A stretch of DNA of 64,000 bases from an uncultured Christensenella sp. (GCA_910578325.1 CAJTQT010000002.1:271266-335265), one strand, 5' to 3'. Numbered from the stretch's first letter, positions 34,309 to 43,513 are shown. Translations and numbers: made by a program. The notes: generated by a model from the letters alone, not told the origin.

Positions 34309-34361
34309 TGATTTCACTCCAAAATTTTATTTAATCGGAGTTAGAGTTGCCTGTTGCGAAT

Positions 34362-34575
34362 AAAAAAATCCGCAACAAGCGAGATGCAATATTGCGGAAA
34401 AAACAACAATATTTGATAGCACTCCACTTGCGTGACAGTCCGACACATATTATATGCCGTCCCAGCACAGCCGTCCTTCAGACAGAAAGACTGCACTTCG
34501 GTGATTTCCCCTTTCCCGTAAGCGCGTTGTCTGACCGCGCAAACATACTCTTGAAAATCACAACCTCTATCCAAT
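34362..34575 (-). ncRNA. Lysine riboswitch (L-box) with terminator
   Basis: Minus strand. Matches the L-box landmarks in order: GGATAGAGGTTGTGAT, TTCAAGAGTATG, GGGAAAGGGGAAATCACCG followed by AAG, GGACTGTCA, and GGAGTGCTATC, with P1 formed by GATAG and CTATC. It is followed by a terminator, TCCGCAA/TTGCGGA (34369-34398) and seven T. High lysine would stop transcription before the transporter genes. This is a known class; the match to the Bacillus lysC leader is by memory of conserved positions. Confidence 0.92.
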
Positions 34576-34584
34576 TATGCGGTT

Positions 34585-34613
34585 ATCTTATCACGTAAAT
34601 AACCTTCTGTCAA
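34585..34613 (-). promoter_or_regulatory. Promoter of the lysine-riboswitch operon
   Basis: TTGACA, 17-bp spacer, TAAGAT on the minus strand, placing the start near 34578, right before the aptamer. The remaining 34614-34835 is AT-rich, with a hairpin ATTGCAGAT/ATCTGCAAT at about 34795-34820 after the HIT gene but no T-run. Confidence 0.8.
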
Positions 34614-34835
34614 ACATATTATGCAAACTTTATTCAAAAAATGAACAGGTTTTTATTGTTTTATAATTTACAGCAAGCAAATTACCCGATGTTATGTATA
34701 AATATAAAATACATATATTATTTAGATTATACATAACCGGATTATATGTATTCTAATCTCAAAAAATGTCCTGAAACTGTTAACATATTTTTTTTATTGC
34801 AGATATAAAAATCTGCAATAATGTCTGTATTTATT

Positions 34836-35177
34836 TCAGCACATTCTGTCTCCGAGTTGATTTCCTCCCAGAATGTGGATATGAAGATGTCCCACAGACT
34901 GGCAAGCGTGAGCACCCTTGTTGGACACAAGACGGAATCCGTCGTTCAGCCCCAGAGCATCCACCATAGTCGAAAGTTTTTTCAAACACCGTGCAAGAGT
35001 CTGCGCCTGAGCGTCAGACATTTCCGTTATATCGGCATAATGCTCTTTGGGCAAGAGCAACAAATGAATTTTCGCCTGAGGATTCACGTCCTTTATAATC
35101 AGCATATCCTCGTCTTCATAGACCTTTACAGAGGGAATCTCTCCCTTGATAATTTTACAAAAAATGCAGTTTTCCAT
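34836..35177 (-). CDS. HIT-family nucleotide-binding protein (HinT-like)
   Basis: 113 residues. MENCIFCKIIKGEIPS start, HLLLLPKEHYADI, and the histidine triad in GHLHIHILGG. HinT proteins hydrolyse nucleoside phosphoramidates. The N-terminal cysteines (CIFC) may bind zinc with downstream residues, as in many HinT proteins. AGGAGG ribosome site. It lies 165 bp after mtaB on the same strand; a weak hairpin (ACACGAAACGTGT, about 35249-35261) in the spacer may separate the transcripts. Confidence 0.93.
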   Translation of the reverse strand: MENCIFCKIIKGEIPSVKVYEDEDMLIIKDVNPQAKIHLLLLPKEHYADITEMSDAQAQTLARCLKKLSTMVDALGLNDGFRLVSNKGAHACQSVGHLHIHILGGNQLGDRMC

Positions 35178-35341
35178 TGCTTACCTCCTGTTTATATTTC
35201 AATAATACACTTCCAGTGTTTTCATTAGATTGCACACAAATAACACGTTTCGTGTATTTTTAAGCGATTTTTGTATAATTTTGACTGAATTATGCAATAT
35301 AGTACACTTATCGTAGACTGTAAAATATACTCAGCGTGTAT

Positions 35342-36622
35342 TCAGTCGATCAAACCGTCCTTGAATTTACGCTTAGGCGTGATAGTACGCACTTCGTTAT
35401 GTATTCCGCATTTAGAATAAACTTTCACGTATGCGGGAGTATGCCCCACCCATAATCCGTCAGATTCGTTTTCGAAAAGCACCTGCTGTGGCATTCCTAT
35501 CTGCTTGTTGAGATAGTTTCCGCAGAGTTCGTTTTTAACAGCCGTCATCCTGCGCTGTCTGTCGATAACTACGTCTACGGGCAGAACAGGCATACGCCCT
35601 GCAACAGTACCCTTTCGAGATGAATATGGAAAAACGTGTATATCGGAAAACCCGACTTTTCTTGCAAACTTCATACAGTTTTCAAACATCTCTTCCGTTT
35701 CGGTCGGATAGCCTACGATTATGTCGGTTGTAATTGCGGCGGAAGGATAGTATTTACGAATCATTTTAACAGCGCTCATATACTGTGACGTAGAATAGTG
35801 TCTGTTCATCGCCAGAAGAACGCTGTCGTCTCCGCTCTGCAAAGACAGATGAAAGTGCGGACAAAAATACTTTATGCGTTTGGTAGCATCTAAAAACTCC
35901 TCCGTTATTACGCCGACTTCAAGAGACCCCAACCGTATTCTCAGTCCTTTAAACTTTGCAAGCGTATTCATAAGCCCTGTAAGGCTATCTCCTATATCTG
36001 CGCCGTAAGCGGACAGATTTATTCCGGTGACAACAATTTCTTTCACCCTGTCTTTAACCTCGTTCAATTCGCGAACGATACTTTCTTTGGAACGCGAGCG
36101 AGAATGTCCGCGCAAGTACGGAATAAGGCAATAATTACAGTAGTTGTCACAGCCGTCCTGCACTTTTATAAAGTGCCGCGTACGCAAATTAAACACTCCG
36201 TCGTTGTCTTCAAAGGTCTCCGATATAGAAAATCCGCGCTCGGGAGCGACGCAAGAGTTTATCGGCTCTTTATTAAGATATTTTTCCGTGATATTACGGG
36301 CGAGTTTAGTTTTTGCGTCCGTGCCCGATATGTAAACTACGCCGTTTTTTGCAAACTGAACAAAATTATTCTGAGAAGCGCACCCGCAAACGTATATTTC
36401 GGCATTCGGGTTGATTTTCAAAATTCGCGTAACCGCCTGTCGGGATTTTTTTTCCGCTTCGGAAGTCACCGCGCAGGTGTTTAAAACGTAAACGTCGGCA
36501 TATTCCAGTCCGTCGGTGACCTCGAATCCCGCAGAATCGAATATAGCGAGCATCGCATCGCTGTCATACTGATTGACCTTGCAACCCAAAGTAAAAACGG
36601 CTATTTTCGGTAAAACTGACAT
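35342..36622 (-). CDS. mtaB: tRNA N6-threonylcarbamoyladenosine methylthiotransferase
   Basis: 426 residues. An N-terminal UPF0004 domain has the three cysteines in FTLGCKVNQYDSD, VLNTCAVTSEAEKKS and VCGCASQ; the radical SAM cluster motif is CDNYCNYC (CxxxCxxC), then PYLRGHSRSR. The C-terminal TRAM-like domain is short. MtaB adds a methylthio group to t6A37 of ANN-decoding tRNAs. Last gene of the hrcA-to-mtaB operon, 11 bp after rsmE, with AAGGGG ribosome site. The order dnaJ-prmA-rsmE-mtaB is conserved in Clostridia and Bacilli. Confidence 0.95.
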   Translation of the reverse strand: MSVLPKIAVFTLGCKVNQYDSDAMLAIFDSAGFEVTDGLEYADVYVLNTCAVTSEAEKKSRQAVTRILKINPNAEIYVCGCASQNNFVQFAKNGVVYISGTDAKTKLARNITEKYLNKEPINSCVAPERGFSISETFEDNDGVFNLRTRHFIKVQDGCDNYCNYCLIPYLRGHSRSRSKESIVRELNEVKDRVKEIVVTGINLSAYGADIGDSLTGLMNTLAKFKGLRIRLGSLEVGVITEEFLDATKRIKYFCPHFHLSLQSGDDSVLLAMNRHYSTSQYMSAVKMIRKYYPSAAITTDIIVGYPTETEEMFENCMKFARKVGFSDIHVFPYSSRKGTVAGRMPVLPVDVVIDRQRRMTAVKNELCGNYLNKQIGMPQQVLFENESDGLWVGHTPAYVKVYSKCGIHNEVRTITPKRKFKDGLID

Positions 36623-36633
36623 AAATCCCCTTA

Positions 36634-37344
36634 TTATCTGTCGAGCGCGTTTAAAATAAGCGCACAGGCGACTATAGACGCTGTTTCGGCGCGCAGAATA
36701 CGTCTGCCAAGAGTCACTGTTTTTGCTCCCGCAGAACTTATTTTTTCAGCCTCAACGCTCTGAAATCCGCCTTCCGGCCCTATTATTACTGCAATATTTT
36801 TGCCTTGCGACAGCGCGTCTGTCAACGCGTTGCTCTTTTCGTCTTCGTAAGCAAACAGAACCTCGTCATAATCGGGTATGCTTCGAATAACCTCTTCGAT
36901 GTCGGTAAGTTCCTTTACTTCGCTGAGATATGCCGAGCCGCACTGCTTCGCCGCCTCCAACGCAATTTTGTTTGCTCTTTCAACCGAAAATCTGTTCTCG
37001 GCGCAGTTAGAAGATGTAAACGGTATTATTCTGTCCACGCCGAGTTCTACTGCCTTCTGAATAGCGAAATCGAGTTTATTGTTTTTCAAAAGTCCGGCAT
37101 AAAGCGTCAGACTTACGGATTTCCTGTCAGCCACGCGAATTTCGTCTACAGAGAGCACGGCGAAATCCTTTTCTATGCTGTTAACGGTGCAAAGACGCTC
37201 AATTCCGTCGTTTGCGCAAACTGTCGCTTTGTATCCGACTTTATAGCGCAAAACTTTAGTGAGATGTATAAACTCATCTCCGCGAACAGTGACGACGTTG
37301 CCGCATATATCGGATTTATTTACAAAAAATCTTCGAATTTCCAT
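36634..37344 (-). CDS. rsmE: 16S rRNA (uracil-1498-N3)-methyltransferase
   Basis: 236 residues. SPOUT-type knotted fold with N-terminal PUA-like part (HLTKVLRYKVGYK) and the signature IAVIIGPEGGFQSVEAEKI, then TLGRRILRAETASI, which forms the trefoil knot and S-adenosylmethionine site. RsmE methylates U1498 of 16S rRNA. It is 17 bp downstream of prmA in the heat-shock operon. Confidence 0.95.
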   Translation of the reverse strand: MEIRRFFVNKSDICGNVVTVRGDEFIHLTKVLRYKVGYKATVCANDGIERLCTVNSIEKDFAVLSVDEIRVADRKSVSLTLYAGLLKNNKLDFAIQKAVELGVDRIIPFTSSNCAENRFSVERANKIALEAAKQCGSAYLSEVKELTDIEEVIRSIPDYDEVLFAYEDEKSNALTDALSQGKNIAVIIGPEGGFQSVEAEKISSAGAKTVTLGRRILRAETASIVACALILNALDR

Positions 37345-37361
37345 AATCTAAATGATCGGAT

Positions 37362-38267
37362 TTATTTTCTTCTCAGTTTAAGCGCGCGCCAATCGTCCAT
37401 AGATTTACGGGTTACAACTTCATAACCCGCGCTCTCGTAACAGGAAATAACTTCATCAAGCCGACTGTCAATGATTCCGCTCAAAACTATTTCGCCATTT
37501 TGGCGAAGGTGTTTTCCGATATCGTTCGCCAGTCGCATAAGTATGTCGGCAGTTATGTTTGCTATGATAAAATCGGCGGTTCGTTCTCCTTTGATCAGAT
37601 CTGCGCACTCAATCTGCGCTTCTATGCCGTTGAGTTCGGCGTTCTTTTGCGCAAATTCTACCGCCTGCATATCTATGTCGCACATATAAACCGACCTTGC
37701 GCCGCAAATCTTCGCCGCAATGCCCAAAATTCCACTGCCGCATCCGACGTCTATAACGTCCTTATCCTTTACGTCAAGTAAATCCAGACACATTCTAGTA
37801 GTGGCGTGAGAGCCTGTTCCGAACGCCATCCCCGGATCCAGACGCATAATCCGCTCGCCTTTTTGCGGTTCGTACTTAATCCAGGTAGGAACAACGGTTA
37901 TGTTATCGGTCGGAATGGGTTTATAGTATTTCTTCCACTCGTTCTCGTAATCCGCGGCGTCGATAACATCCTCTATGATTTCGCCGTAGGATATACCGCC
38001 GTCCTCTTTCATCCGCGCAAGTCTCTCCGTCAATCTGACCGCAAATTCTTCGTCGTCAATGTCCGCCACAGTGGATACCTTAACCTCGTCGCCTGCTAGC
38101 AAAATGCTTTCGTCAACGTAATCCCAAATAACGTCTGATTTCACTAAATCGCAGAAATCCTGTCTGTCTAAAATAGAAACACCGCCCGCGCCCGCATCGA
38201 ACATAGCCGATGAGACGAGGTCGGCGTCGTTATGGTTTGTAAAAACCGTGATTGTTTTATACTTCAT
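37362..38267 (-). CDS. prmA: Ribosomal protein L11 methyltransferase
   Basis: 301 residues. The N-terminal substrate-recognition domain (about 1-100) is followed by LDPGMAFGTGSHATTR, then the class I methyltransferase motif VIDVGCGSGILGIAAK and FIIANITADIL. PrmA trimethylates L11. It starts 47 bp after dnaJ and is transcribed with it. No unusual features. Confidence 0.95.
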   Translation of the reverse strand: MKYKTITVFTNHNDADLVSSAMFDAGAGGVSILDRQDFCDLVKSDVIWDYVDESILLAGDEVKVSTVADIDDEEFAVRLTERLARMKEDGGISYGEIIEDVIDAADYENEWKKYYKPIPTDNITVVPTWIKYEPQKGERIMRLDPGMAFGTGSHATTRMCLDLLDVKDKDVIDVGCGSGILGIAAKICGARSVYMCDIDMQAVEFAQKNAELNGIEAQIECADLIKGERTADFIIANITADILMRLANDIGKHLRQNGEIVLSGIIDSRLDEVISCYESAGYEVVTRKSMDDWRALKLRRK

Positions 38268-38314
38268 CTATGTATTTCCCGATATACGGACTTCCTATAC
38301 GTCAAGTCCGCGCG

Positions 38315-39442
38315 TTATTGCCTGTCAATATACGCCTTTTTAAGCGGATACTGTTTGGCGTCGAAAGTATCTTCCAAATTTTTGAGCAATTCTTTCTGCT
38401 CGCGAGTGACCGACTTAGGCACTTCGACGATAACCTTGACGTACATATCGCCCTTGTCGTTTCCGCGAAGTTTCTGTATACCCATATTCTTGATTTTAAA
38501 TACTGTTCCGCTTTGAGTACCCTCGGGGATTTTTACGTCGTGCTTGCCGTAAAGAGTCGGAACCGTCAATGTACAGCCCAAAGCCGCTTCAACAAAATTT
38601 ATAGGCGTTTCTATGTGGATATCGAACGCGTTTCTCACAAACAACTTGTGTTGCGCCACGGTCACTTCCACAACGAGACTGCCTTTCTCGCCGCCGTTTA
38701 CGCCGCGGTGTCCTTCGCCTCTGTAAGTAATGCGCTGTCCGGAATCTATACCCGCAGGGATATTCACCTTGATTTCACGCACTTTTTCAACGCGCCCCTG
38801 TCCGCCGCAATGAGGACACTTATCGGTAATAACTTTACCCGTGCCCTTGCAGTTTGGGCATACGCTCTGCGTGCGTATCTGACCAAAAGGCGTGCGCTGG
38901 GTAATATTTACGCGGCCCGCGCCGTTACACTGCGGACAAACTTTAAGCGAATTCGCGTCTTTTGCACCGCTACCTTCGCAATGCGGGCAGTTTTCCGTGC
39001 GTTTTATTGATACCGTTCGCTGCGTACCGAAAACAGCCTCTTCAAACGAGATGTTTACGTTAACGAGAATATCTTTGCCGCGCCGCGGCTCTGCCCCGCG
39101 CTGAGTTCTTGAACCGCCGCCGAATCCGCTGAATATAGACGAGAAAATATCGTCCATATCAAATCCGAATCCGCCTGCTCCGCCGAATCCGCCCGCACCC
39201 ATCTGCGGTCCGTTCTCATCGCCGTAAGCGTCAAAAGCGGCACGTTTCTGGTCGTCGGACAACACCTCGTACGCGTGGTTGACTTCCTTAAATTTTTCTT
39301 CCGCCGCTTTCTTTTCGCTGTCGCTTGCGGAAGAATACAGATCGGGATGGTACTTCTTCGCCAATTTGCGGTATGCGGACTTTATTTCGTCCGCAGAAGC
39401 ATTTTTTTCTATCCCTAAAATTTCGTAATAGTTCTTTGCCAT
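38315..39442 (-). CDS. dnaJ: Co-chaperone DnaJ (Hsp40)
   Basis: 375 residues. J-domain (1-70) with the HPD motif in KKYHPDLYS, a Gly/Phe-rich linker (about 78-105), four CxxCxGxG zinc-binding repeats (CPHCEGSG, CPQCNGAG, CPNCKGTG, CPHCGGQG), and the C-terminal substrate-binding domains. DnaJ delivers clients to DnaK and triggers its ATPase. It follows dnaK with an 82-bp spacer that contains a strong hairpin. Confidence 0.97.
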   Translation of the reverse strand: MAKNYYEILGIEKNASADEIKSAYRKLAKKYHPDLYSSASDSEKKAAEEKFKEVNHAYEVLSDDQKRAAFDAYGDENGPQMGAGGFGGAGGFGFDMDDIFSSIFSGFGGGSRTQRGAEPRRGKDILVNVNISFEEAVFGTQRTVSIKRTENCPHCEGSGAKDANSLKVCPQCNGAGRVNITQRTPFGQIRTQSVCPNCKGTGKVITDKCPHCGGQGRVEKVREIKVNIPAGIDSGQRITYRGEGHRGVNGGEKGSLVVEVTVAQHKLFVRNAFDIHIETPINFVEAALGCTLTVPTLYGKHDVKIPEGTQSGTVFKIKNMGIQKLRGNDKGDMYVKVIVEVPKSVTREQKELLKNLEDTFDAKQYPLKKAYIDRQ

Positions 39443-39461
39443 AATTCAGATTTTACGCCTT

Positions 39462-39485
39462 GGCGCAACGGTCTCCCGTTGCGCC
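39462..39485 (-). promoter_or_regulatory. Hairpin in the dnaK-dnaJ spacer
   Basis: GGCGCAACGG-TCTC-CCGTTGCGCC, a perfect 10-bp stem, without a T-run after it. Probably stabilises the 3' end of the dnaK mRNA or lowers read-through into dnaJ. Confidence 0.5.
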
Positions 39486-39524
39486 GGCGTATACTTGTAT
39501 TTGTGATATATCGACCGTCGTCAA

Positions 39525-41351
39525 TTATTCTACCGTACCGTCCATTCCGTCGCCGTTCGCGCCGTTGGGATCTATCCCCGCTTCTTTCATAGCGTCAGCC
39601 ATAGCCTCGGGATTCTGCTGATAGAACTTCGTAAAGATAGGATCGCTCACTTTCGTAAGATTTTCAACAAGTGCTTTAACCTGTTCTTCGGTTTCGGCTT
39701 TTTCAAGTTCTTCGCGCGCGGTCTTCGTCGCTTCAGCGACCGCGTTTTTATCTTCTTCTTCAAGTTTATCTCCGTTTTCGGAAATGAACTTATCCATTGC
39801 AAGAATCAACTGTTCCGCGCCGTTCTTTGCGTCGATAATGGCTTTACGCTTCTTATCCTCTTCCGCATATTTTTCCGCGTCTTTAACAGCCGCGTCGATG
39901 TCCGCTTCGGACAGATTCGACGACGCCGTAATCGTGATGGACTGCGACTTGTTCGTAGCCTTATCCATCGCTTTGACGGATACTATACCGTTTGCGTCGA
40001 TATCGAATGTGACTTCGATTTGCGGTATTCCGCGAGGAGCGGGAGCAATACCCACCAACTCGAATCTTCCGAGCGTCTTGTTGTCGCGCGCAAACTGTCT
40101 CTCACCCTGCAAAACGTGAATATCGACTGCGGTCTGATTGTCCGCCGCGGTGCTGAATATCTGCGATTTGCTTGTGGGAATCGTCGTGTTTCTGTCGATA
40201 AGTTTTGTGCATACGCCTCCGAGCGTTTCGATACCCAACGACAGCGGAGTGACGTCGAGAAGGAGCATATCCTTTACTTCGCCGGCAAGAACGCCGCCTT
40301 GAATAGCCGCGCCGAGCGCGACGCATTCGTCGGGATTGATTCCCTTGTAAGGCTCTTTGCCCGTAACCTTTTTAACCGTGTCGTAAACGGCGGGAATACG
40401 CGTAGAACCGCCCACGAGTATAACCTTTGAAACATCGCCGTAATCAAGTCCCGCATCCTTTAACGCCTGCTTCATAGGAGTTACTGTCGCATTTACTAGG
40501 TCTTGCGTAAGCGCGTCGAATTTAGCGCGCGTCAAATCCATATCCAGATGCATAGGAACGCCGTTGTTCATCGCGATGAAAGGCAACGAAATCTTAGCCT
40601 TCGTCACACCGGAAAGGTCGATTTTGGCTTTTTCGGACGCCTCTTTAATACGCTGCATAGCCATTTTATCAGAGGACAAATCCACACCGTTTGTAGCCTT
40701 GAACTCGCTTACTACCCAATCCATTATACGTTTGTCGAAATCGTCGCCGCCCAGGCGGTTGTTCCCGGCAGTTGCGAGAACTTCGAAAACTCCGTCGCCG
40801 AGTTCGAGCAAAGATACGTCGAACGTGCCGCCGCCGAGGTCGAAAATGAGCACTTTCTGCGCTTTGTTCTCGTCCTTATCGATGCCGTACGCCAGCGAAG
40901 CCGCAGTAGGCTCGTTGATAATACGTTTGACTTCGAGTCCCGCGATCTTGCCCGCGTCCTTAGTCGCCTGACGCTGAGCGTCCGTGAAATATGCGGGGAC
41001 GGTGATAACCGCTTCCGTAACCTTTTCGCCGAGATACTTTTCCGCATCGTTTTTCAACTTTGTGAGAATCATTGCGGAAATTTCCTGAGGAGTATATTCC
41101 TTATCGTCGATTTTAACTTTGTAGTTCGAGCCCATTTCTCTCTTGATAGAACTCACCGTATGGTCGGGATTTGCAACCGCCTGACGTTTTGCGATTTCGC
41201 CGACGAGTCTTTCGCCGTCCTTTGTAAACGCGACGACGGACGGAGTTGTTCTGCTGCCTTCCGCATTCGGAATCACGACGGATTCGCCGCCTTCCATTAC
41301 CGCTACGCACGAGTTCGTAGTACCGAGGTCAATACCGATTATTTTTCCCAT
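39525..41351 (-). CDS. dnaK: Chaperone DnaK (Hsp70)
   Basis: 608 residues. IGIDLGTTNSCVAV at the N-terminus, LIFDLGGGTFDVSLL, and VGGSTRIPAVYD mark the nucleotide-binding domain; the linker DMLLLDVTPLSLGIE leads to the beta-sandwich substrate domain and the helical lid, with acidic end DGMDGTVE. It lacks the roughly 24-residue insertion of Gram-negative DnaK in the first subdomain, as expected for Gram-positive bacteria. It is preceded by a hairpin beside the AAGGAG ribosome site. Confidence 0.98.
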   Translation of the reverse strand: MGKIIGIDLGTTNSCVAVMEGGESVVIPNAEGSRTTPSVVAFTKDGERLVGEIAKRQAVANPDHTVSSIKREMGSNYKVKIDDKEYTPQEISAMILTKLKNDAEKYLGEKVTEAVITVPAYFTDAQRQATKDAGKIAGLEVKRIINEPTAASLAYGIDKDENKAQKVLIFDLGGGTFDVSLLELGDGVFEVLATAGNNRLGGDDFDKRIMDWVVSEFKATNGVDLSSDKMAMQRIKEASEKAKIDLSGVTKAKISLPFIAMNNGVPMHLDMDLTRAKFDALTQDLVNATVTPMKQALKDAGLDYGDVSKVILVGGSTRIPAVYDTVKKVTGKEPYKGINPDECVALGAAIQGGVLAGEVKDMLLLDVTPLSLGIETLGGVCTKLIDRNTTIPTSKSQIFSTAADNQTAVDIHVLQGERQFARDNKTLGRFELVGIAPAPRGIPQIEVTFDIDANGIVSVKAMDKATNKSQSITITASSNLSEADIDAAVKDAEKYAEEDKKRKAIIDAKNGAEQLILAMDKFISENGDKLEEEDKNAVAEATKTAREELEKAETEEQVKALVENLTKVSDPIFTKFYQQNPEAMADAMKEAGIDPNGANGDGMDGTVE

Positions 41352-41364
41352 ATTATTTCTCCTT

Positions 41365-41381
41365 TTCCCGATTTTCGGGAA
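41365..41381 (-). promoter_or_regulatory. Hairpin adjoining the dnaK ribosome site
   Basis: TTCCCGA-AAA-TCGGGAA on the minus strand, ending three bases before AAGGAG. It lies in the 123-bp grpE-dnaK spacer. Could be a processing or stability element for dnaK mRNA; there is no T-run. Confidence 0.45.
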
Positions 41382-41474
41382 GAAAACTTATTTTTGTTTT
41401 TGAGAGGTTTCTCTCTATATAGACGCTTTCGCGCTTTTATCTTTTCAAATTACCGATGTAAACATCCGATTCCG

Positions 41475-42062
41475 TTAATCCCAGTATCCTATCTTAACGC
41501 TTGCGGGACGAAGAAGTTTTCCGTGCAAGGTATAACCCTTTGTCAAAACTTCCGTAACCTTTCCCTGCATTTTTTTATCTTTGACACGCTCTACCGCGCT
41601 CATAAGATTTGCGTCGAATTCCTTTCCGTCGGCGTCCACCGATTGCAGACCGAATCCTTCGAGAGCGTCCAGTATCTGTTTTTCCATCATATTGAATCCC
41701 GTAAGCGCGGATTCGTCCTGCAAATACTTTCTTGCAAGGTCGCAGTTATCGAGAACGGCAAGCATTTTTTCAATTACTGCGGTCTGCCCGAGCACTTTCA
41801 TATTCTCGGCTAACGCGGAATTGCGTTTACGGTAATTGTCAAAATCCGCCTGCAATCTTTGCATAAGTCCCGTGCACGAACTCAATTCGCCGATTACGCT
41901 ACCCAGTTTCTCTTCGAGCGCGTCTATGTACTCGCCGTCGCTGAGCCCGTCTCTGTCGATTCCCAAATCCGTTTCGGACACCTGCTCGTCTGCACTGTCT
42001 GCCGCAGAAACTTCGCCGTTCAATTCTTCTTCCAAATTATCTTTGCTCTTCTTATCTTCCAT
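41475..42062 (-). CDS. grpE: Nucleotide exchange factor GrpE
   Basis: 195 residues. Acidic N-terminal extension (about 1-50), a long coiled-coil helix (about 50-90), then LQADFDNYRKRN and the C-terminal beta domain with VLTKGYTLHGKLLRPASVKI, the GrpE signature. GrpE releases ADP from DnaK. It starts one base after the hrcA stop, so translation is probably coupled. Confidence 0.96.
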   Translation of the reverse strand: MEDKKSKDNLEEELNGEVSAADSADEQVSETDLGIDRDGLSDGEYIDALEEKLGSVIGELSSCTGLMQRLQADFDNYRKRNSALAENMKVLGQTAVIEKMLAVLDNCDLARKYLQDESALTGFNMMEKQILDALEGFGLQSVDADGKEFDANLMSAVERVKDKKMQGKVTEVLTKGYTLHGKLLRPASVKIGYWD

Positions 42063-42063
42063 T

Positions 42064-43119
42064 TCAATCCTCTTTATCCGATTTCGAACTGTCTATAACC
42101 GTCGACAGCGTTTTCTTCATATAATCCAGCACGCCGATGACTTTTTTGTAGTCCATTCTTTCGGGGCCTATAACTCCCGCCTGCCCCATAACGTCGTCGC
42201 CGACTTTATAAGACGCAGTTATAATCGCACACTTATCAACACCGCTGTCCTCTTTGCCTATACGCACCGAGAATTCTATGCTCGTATCTTCGTCTATAAG
42301 CAGTTCGGACATACTCTCCTTATCCGATATTACGGACAAAAAGTTTTTGGCGTCCTCTACATTGTTATACTCGGGGTAATCGAGCATTTTAAGCGCGCCT
42401 TCGACAAACACGTTGCCGTCGCAGTGCTCGTTGAGATATATTCGGAGTATGCCCAGAACCTCGCTGAATATCTCCTTGAATCCCTGAATTTCAACTTCTA
42501 TTTCTTCGACGTCGAAACTCTCCATATCCTCTACGCGCTTACCCGCAAAAACCTTGTTGAGCAGTCCGCTCGCAGTATCGATATACTCGTCTTTTACGCC
42601 GTCTTTAACGTCTATAGCCTTATCGGCAATAACGCCTTTGTTCGTTACGATGAGCACAAGAGCCTTGCCGCCTTTCAGCGGAACAAGTTTCACTTCCTCG
42701 ATTTCTACGTTCACGGAGGCTTTTTCTATGAAAAAAGACGTGTAGTTGGTTACATCACTTATGACCTTTGCCGCTTCCTTAGACAGGTTTTCGATATGCC
42801 CGAGTTTGTGCATAAATTTGTCCCTGATAAAAGCGGTTTCACTGTCGGTGAGCATATTGTCCGCAGATTCGGAATTTATGTTTTCCACATAAAACTTATA
42901 CGCTCTTTTAAGAGGGATTCTTCCCGCGGACGTGTGCGGCTGTTCGATGTACCCCAACGCTTCGAGCGCGCTAAGTTCCGATCGGACGGTTGCCGAACTG
43001 ACTTCCGGCAAATACCTGCTTTGTATATCCGAACTTGACACGGGTTGACCTGTCGTAATGTACAAATCCACCAGTGCGTGCAATATCCGTTTCTTCCTCT
43101 CCGTCAGTTCTTTGGGCAT
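42064..43119 (-). CDS. hrcA: Heat-inducible transcription repressor HrcA
   Basis: 351 residues. N-terminal winged helix (LTERKKRILHALVDLYITTG, SSATVRSELSALEALGYIEQ), then the GAF-like dimerisation domain with the Pro/Ala-rich family signature QPHTSAGRIPLKRAYKFYV cut short here (position about 58-78). HrcA binds CIRCE and is folded by GroE, so heat relieves repression. First gene of the operon; AGGTG ribosome site and a CIRCE 21 bp before the ATG. Confidence 0.97.
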   Translation of the reverse strand: MPKELTERKKRILHALVDLYITTGQPVSSSDIQSRYLPEVSSATVRSELSALEALGYIEQPHTSAGRIPLKRAYKFYVENINSESADNMLTDSETAFIRDKFMHKLGHIENLSKEAAKVISDVTNYTSFFIEKASVNVEIEEVKLVPLKGGKALVLIVTNKGVIADKAIDVKDGVKDEYIDTASGLLNKVFAGKRVEDMESFDVEEIEVEIQGFKEIFSEVLGILRIYLNEHCDGNVFVEGALKMLDYPEYNNVEDAKNFLSVISDKESMSELLIDEDTSIEFSVRIGKEDSGVDKCAIITASYKVGDDVMGQAGVIGPERMDYKKVIGVLDYMKKTLSTVIDSSKSDKED

Positions 43120-43139
43120 TCATCACCTCTCGCCGCCTG

Positions 43140-43166
43140 CTAGCAGTCGATTGCATTGATTGCTAA
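43140..43166 (-). promoter_or_regulatory. CIRCE operator
   Basis: Minus strand TTAGCAATC-N9-GACTGCTAG, against the consensus TTAGCACTC-N9-GAGTGCTAA: the 9-9-9 spacing is kept, and three positions differ. It starts right after the -10 box, so bound HrcA would block transcription start. Confidence 0.88.
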
Positions 43167-43167
43167 C

Positions 43168-43196
43168 AGTATATTTCTTATTCTGCCAAAAGTCAA
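43168..43196 (-). promoter_or_regulatory. Sigma-A promoter of the hrcA operon
   Basis: TTGACT, 17-bp spacer, TATACT, immediately upstream of CIRCE. Confidence 0.85.
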
Positions 43197-43332
43197 TAGT
43201 TTTAGTCAAACTTTTTTACACTTTTCGCAAGCGCGCTGTTTTTGTTGAAGTATATAGTAATTAGTATAATAGATAAAAACATAAATAAACTTCGCCGACT
43301 GCAATAAATTTGTAAAAATAGCGATAAAATCA

Positions 43333-43361
43333 TTGCATTTTTGAAAATCCTTTGCTATAAT
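43333..43361 (+). promoter_or_regulatory. Promoter of tRNA-Thr
   Basis: TTGCAT, 17-bp spacer, TATAAT, ending 19 bp before the tRNA. Confidence 0.7.
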
Positions 43362-43380
43362 CACAAAGCAATCAACAACT

Positions 43381-43456
43381 GCTGGTGTGGCTCAGTCGGT
43401 AGAGCAGCTGATTCGTAATCAGCAGGTCGGCGGTTCGAGTCCGCCCACCAGCTCCA
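43381..43456 (+). tRNA. tRNA-Thr (anticodon CGT)
   Basis: 76 nt with encoded CCA. Acceptor GCTGGTG/CACCAGC, anticodon stem GCTGA/TCAGC with loop TTCGTAA, T-arm GGCGG-TTCGAGT-CCGCC. Confidence 0.96.
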
Positions 43457-43462
43457 CTCGGG

Positions 43463-43488
43463 AAAGCGCACTGTAAAGTGCGCTTTTT
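43463..43488 (+). terminator. tRNA-Thr terminator
   Basis: AAAGCGCACT-GTAA-AGTGCGCTTT followed by T. The flavin oxidoreductase gene starts 25 bp later, and read-through may serve it because no other promoter is clear. Confidence 0.85.
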
Positions 43489-43513
43489 CTTATAAATATC
43501 AAGAGGGTTATCT

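Noticed and set aside
34341..34574. 77-residue minus-strand frame
   Set aside because: It coincides with the lysine riboswitch and its terminator, and has no ribosome site.
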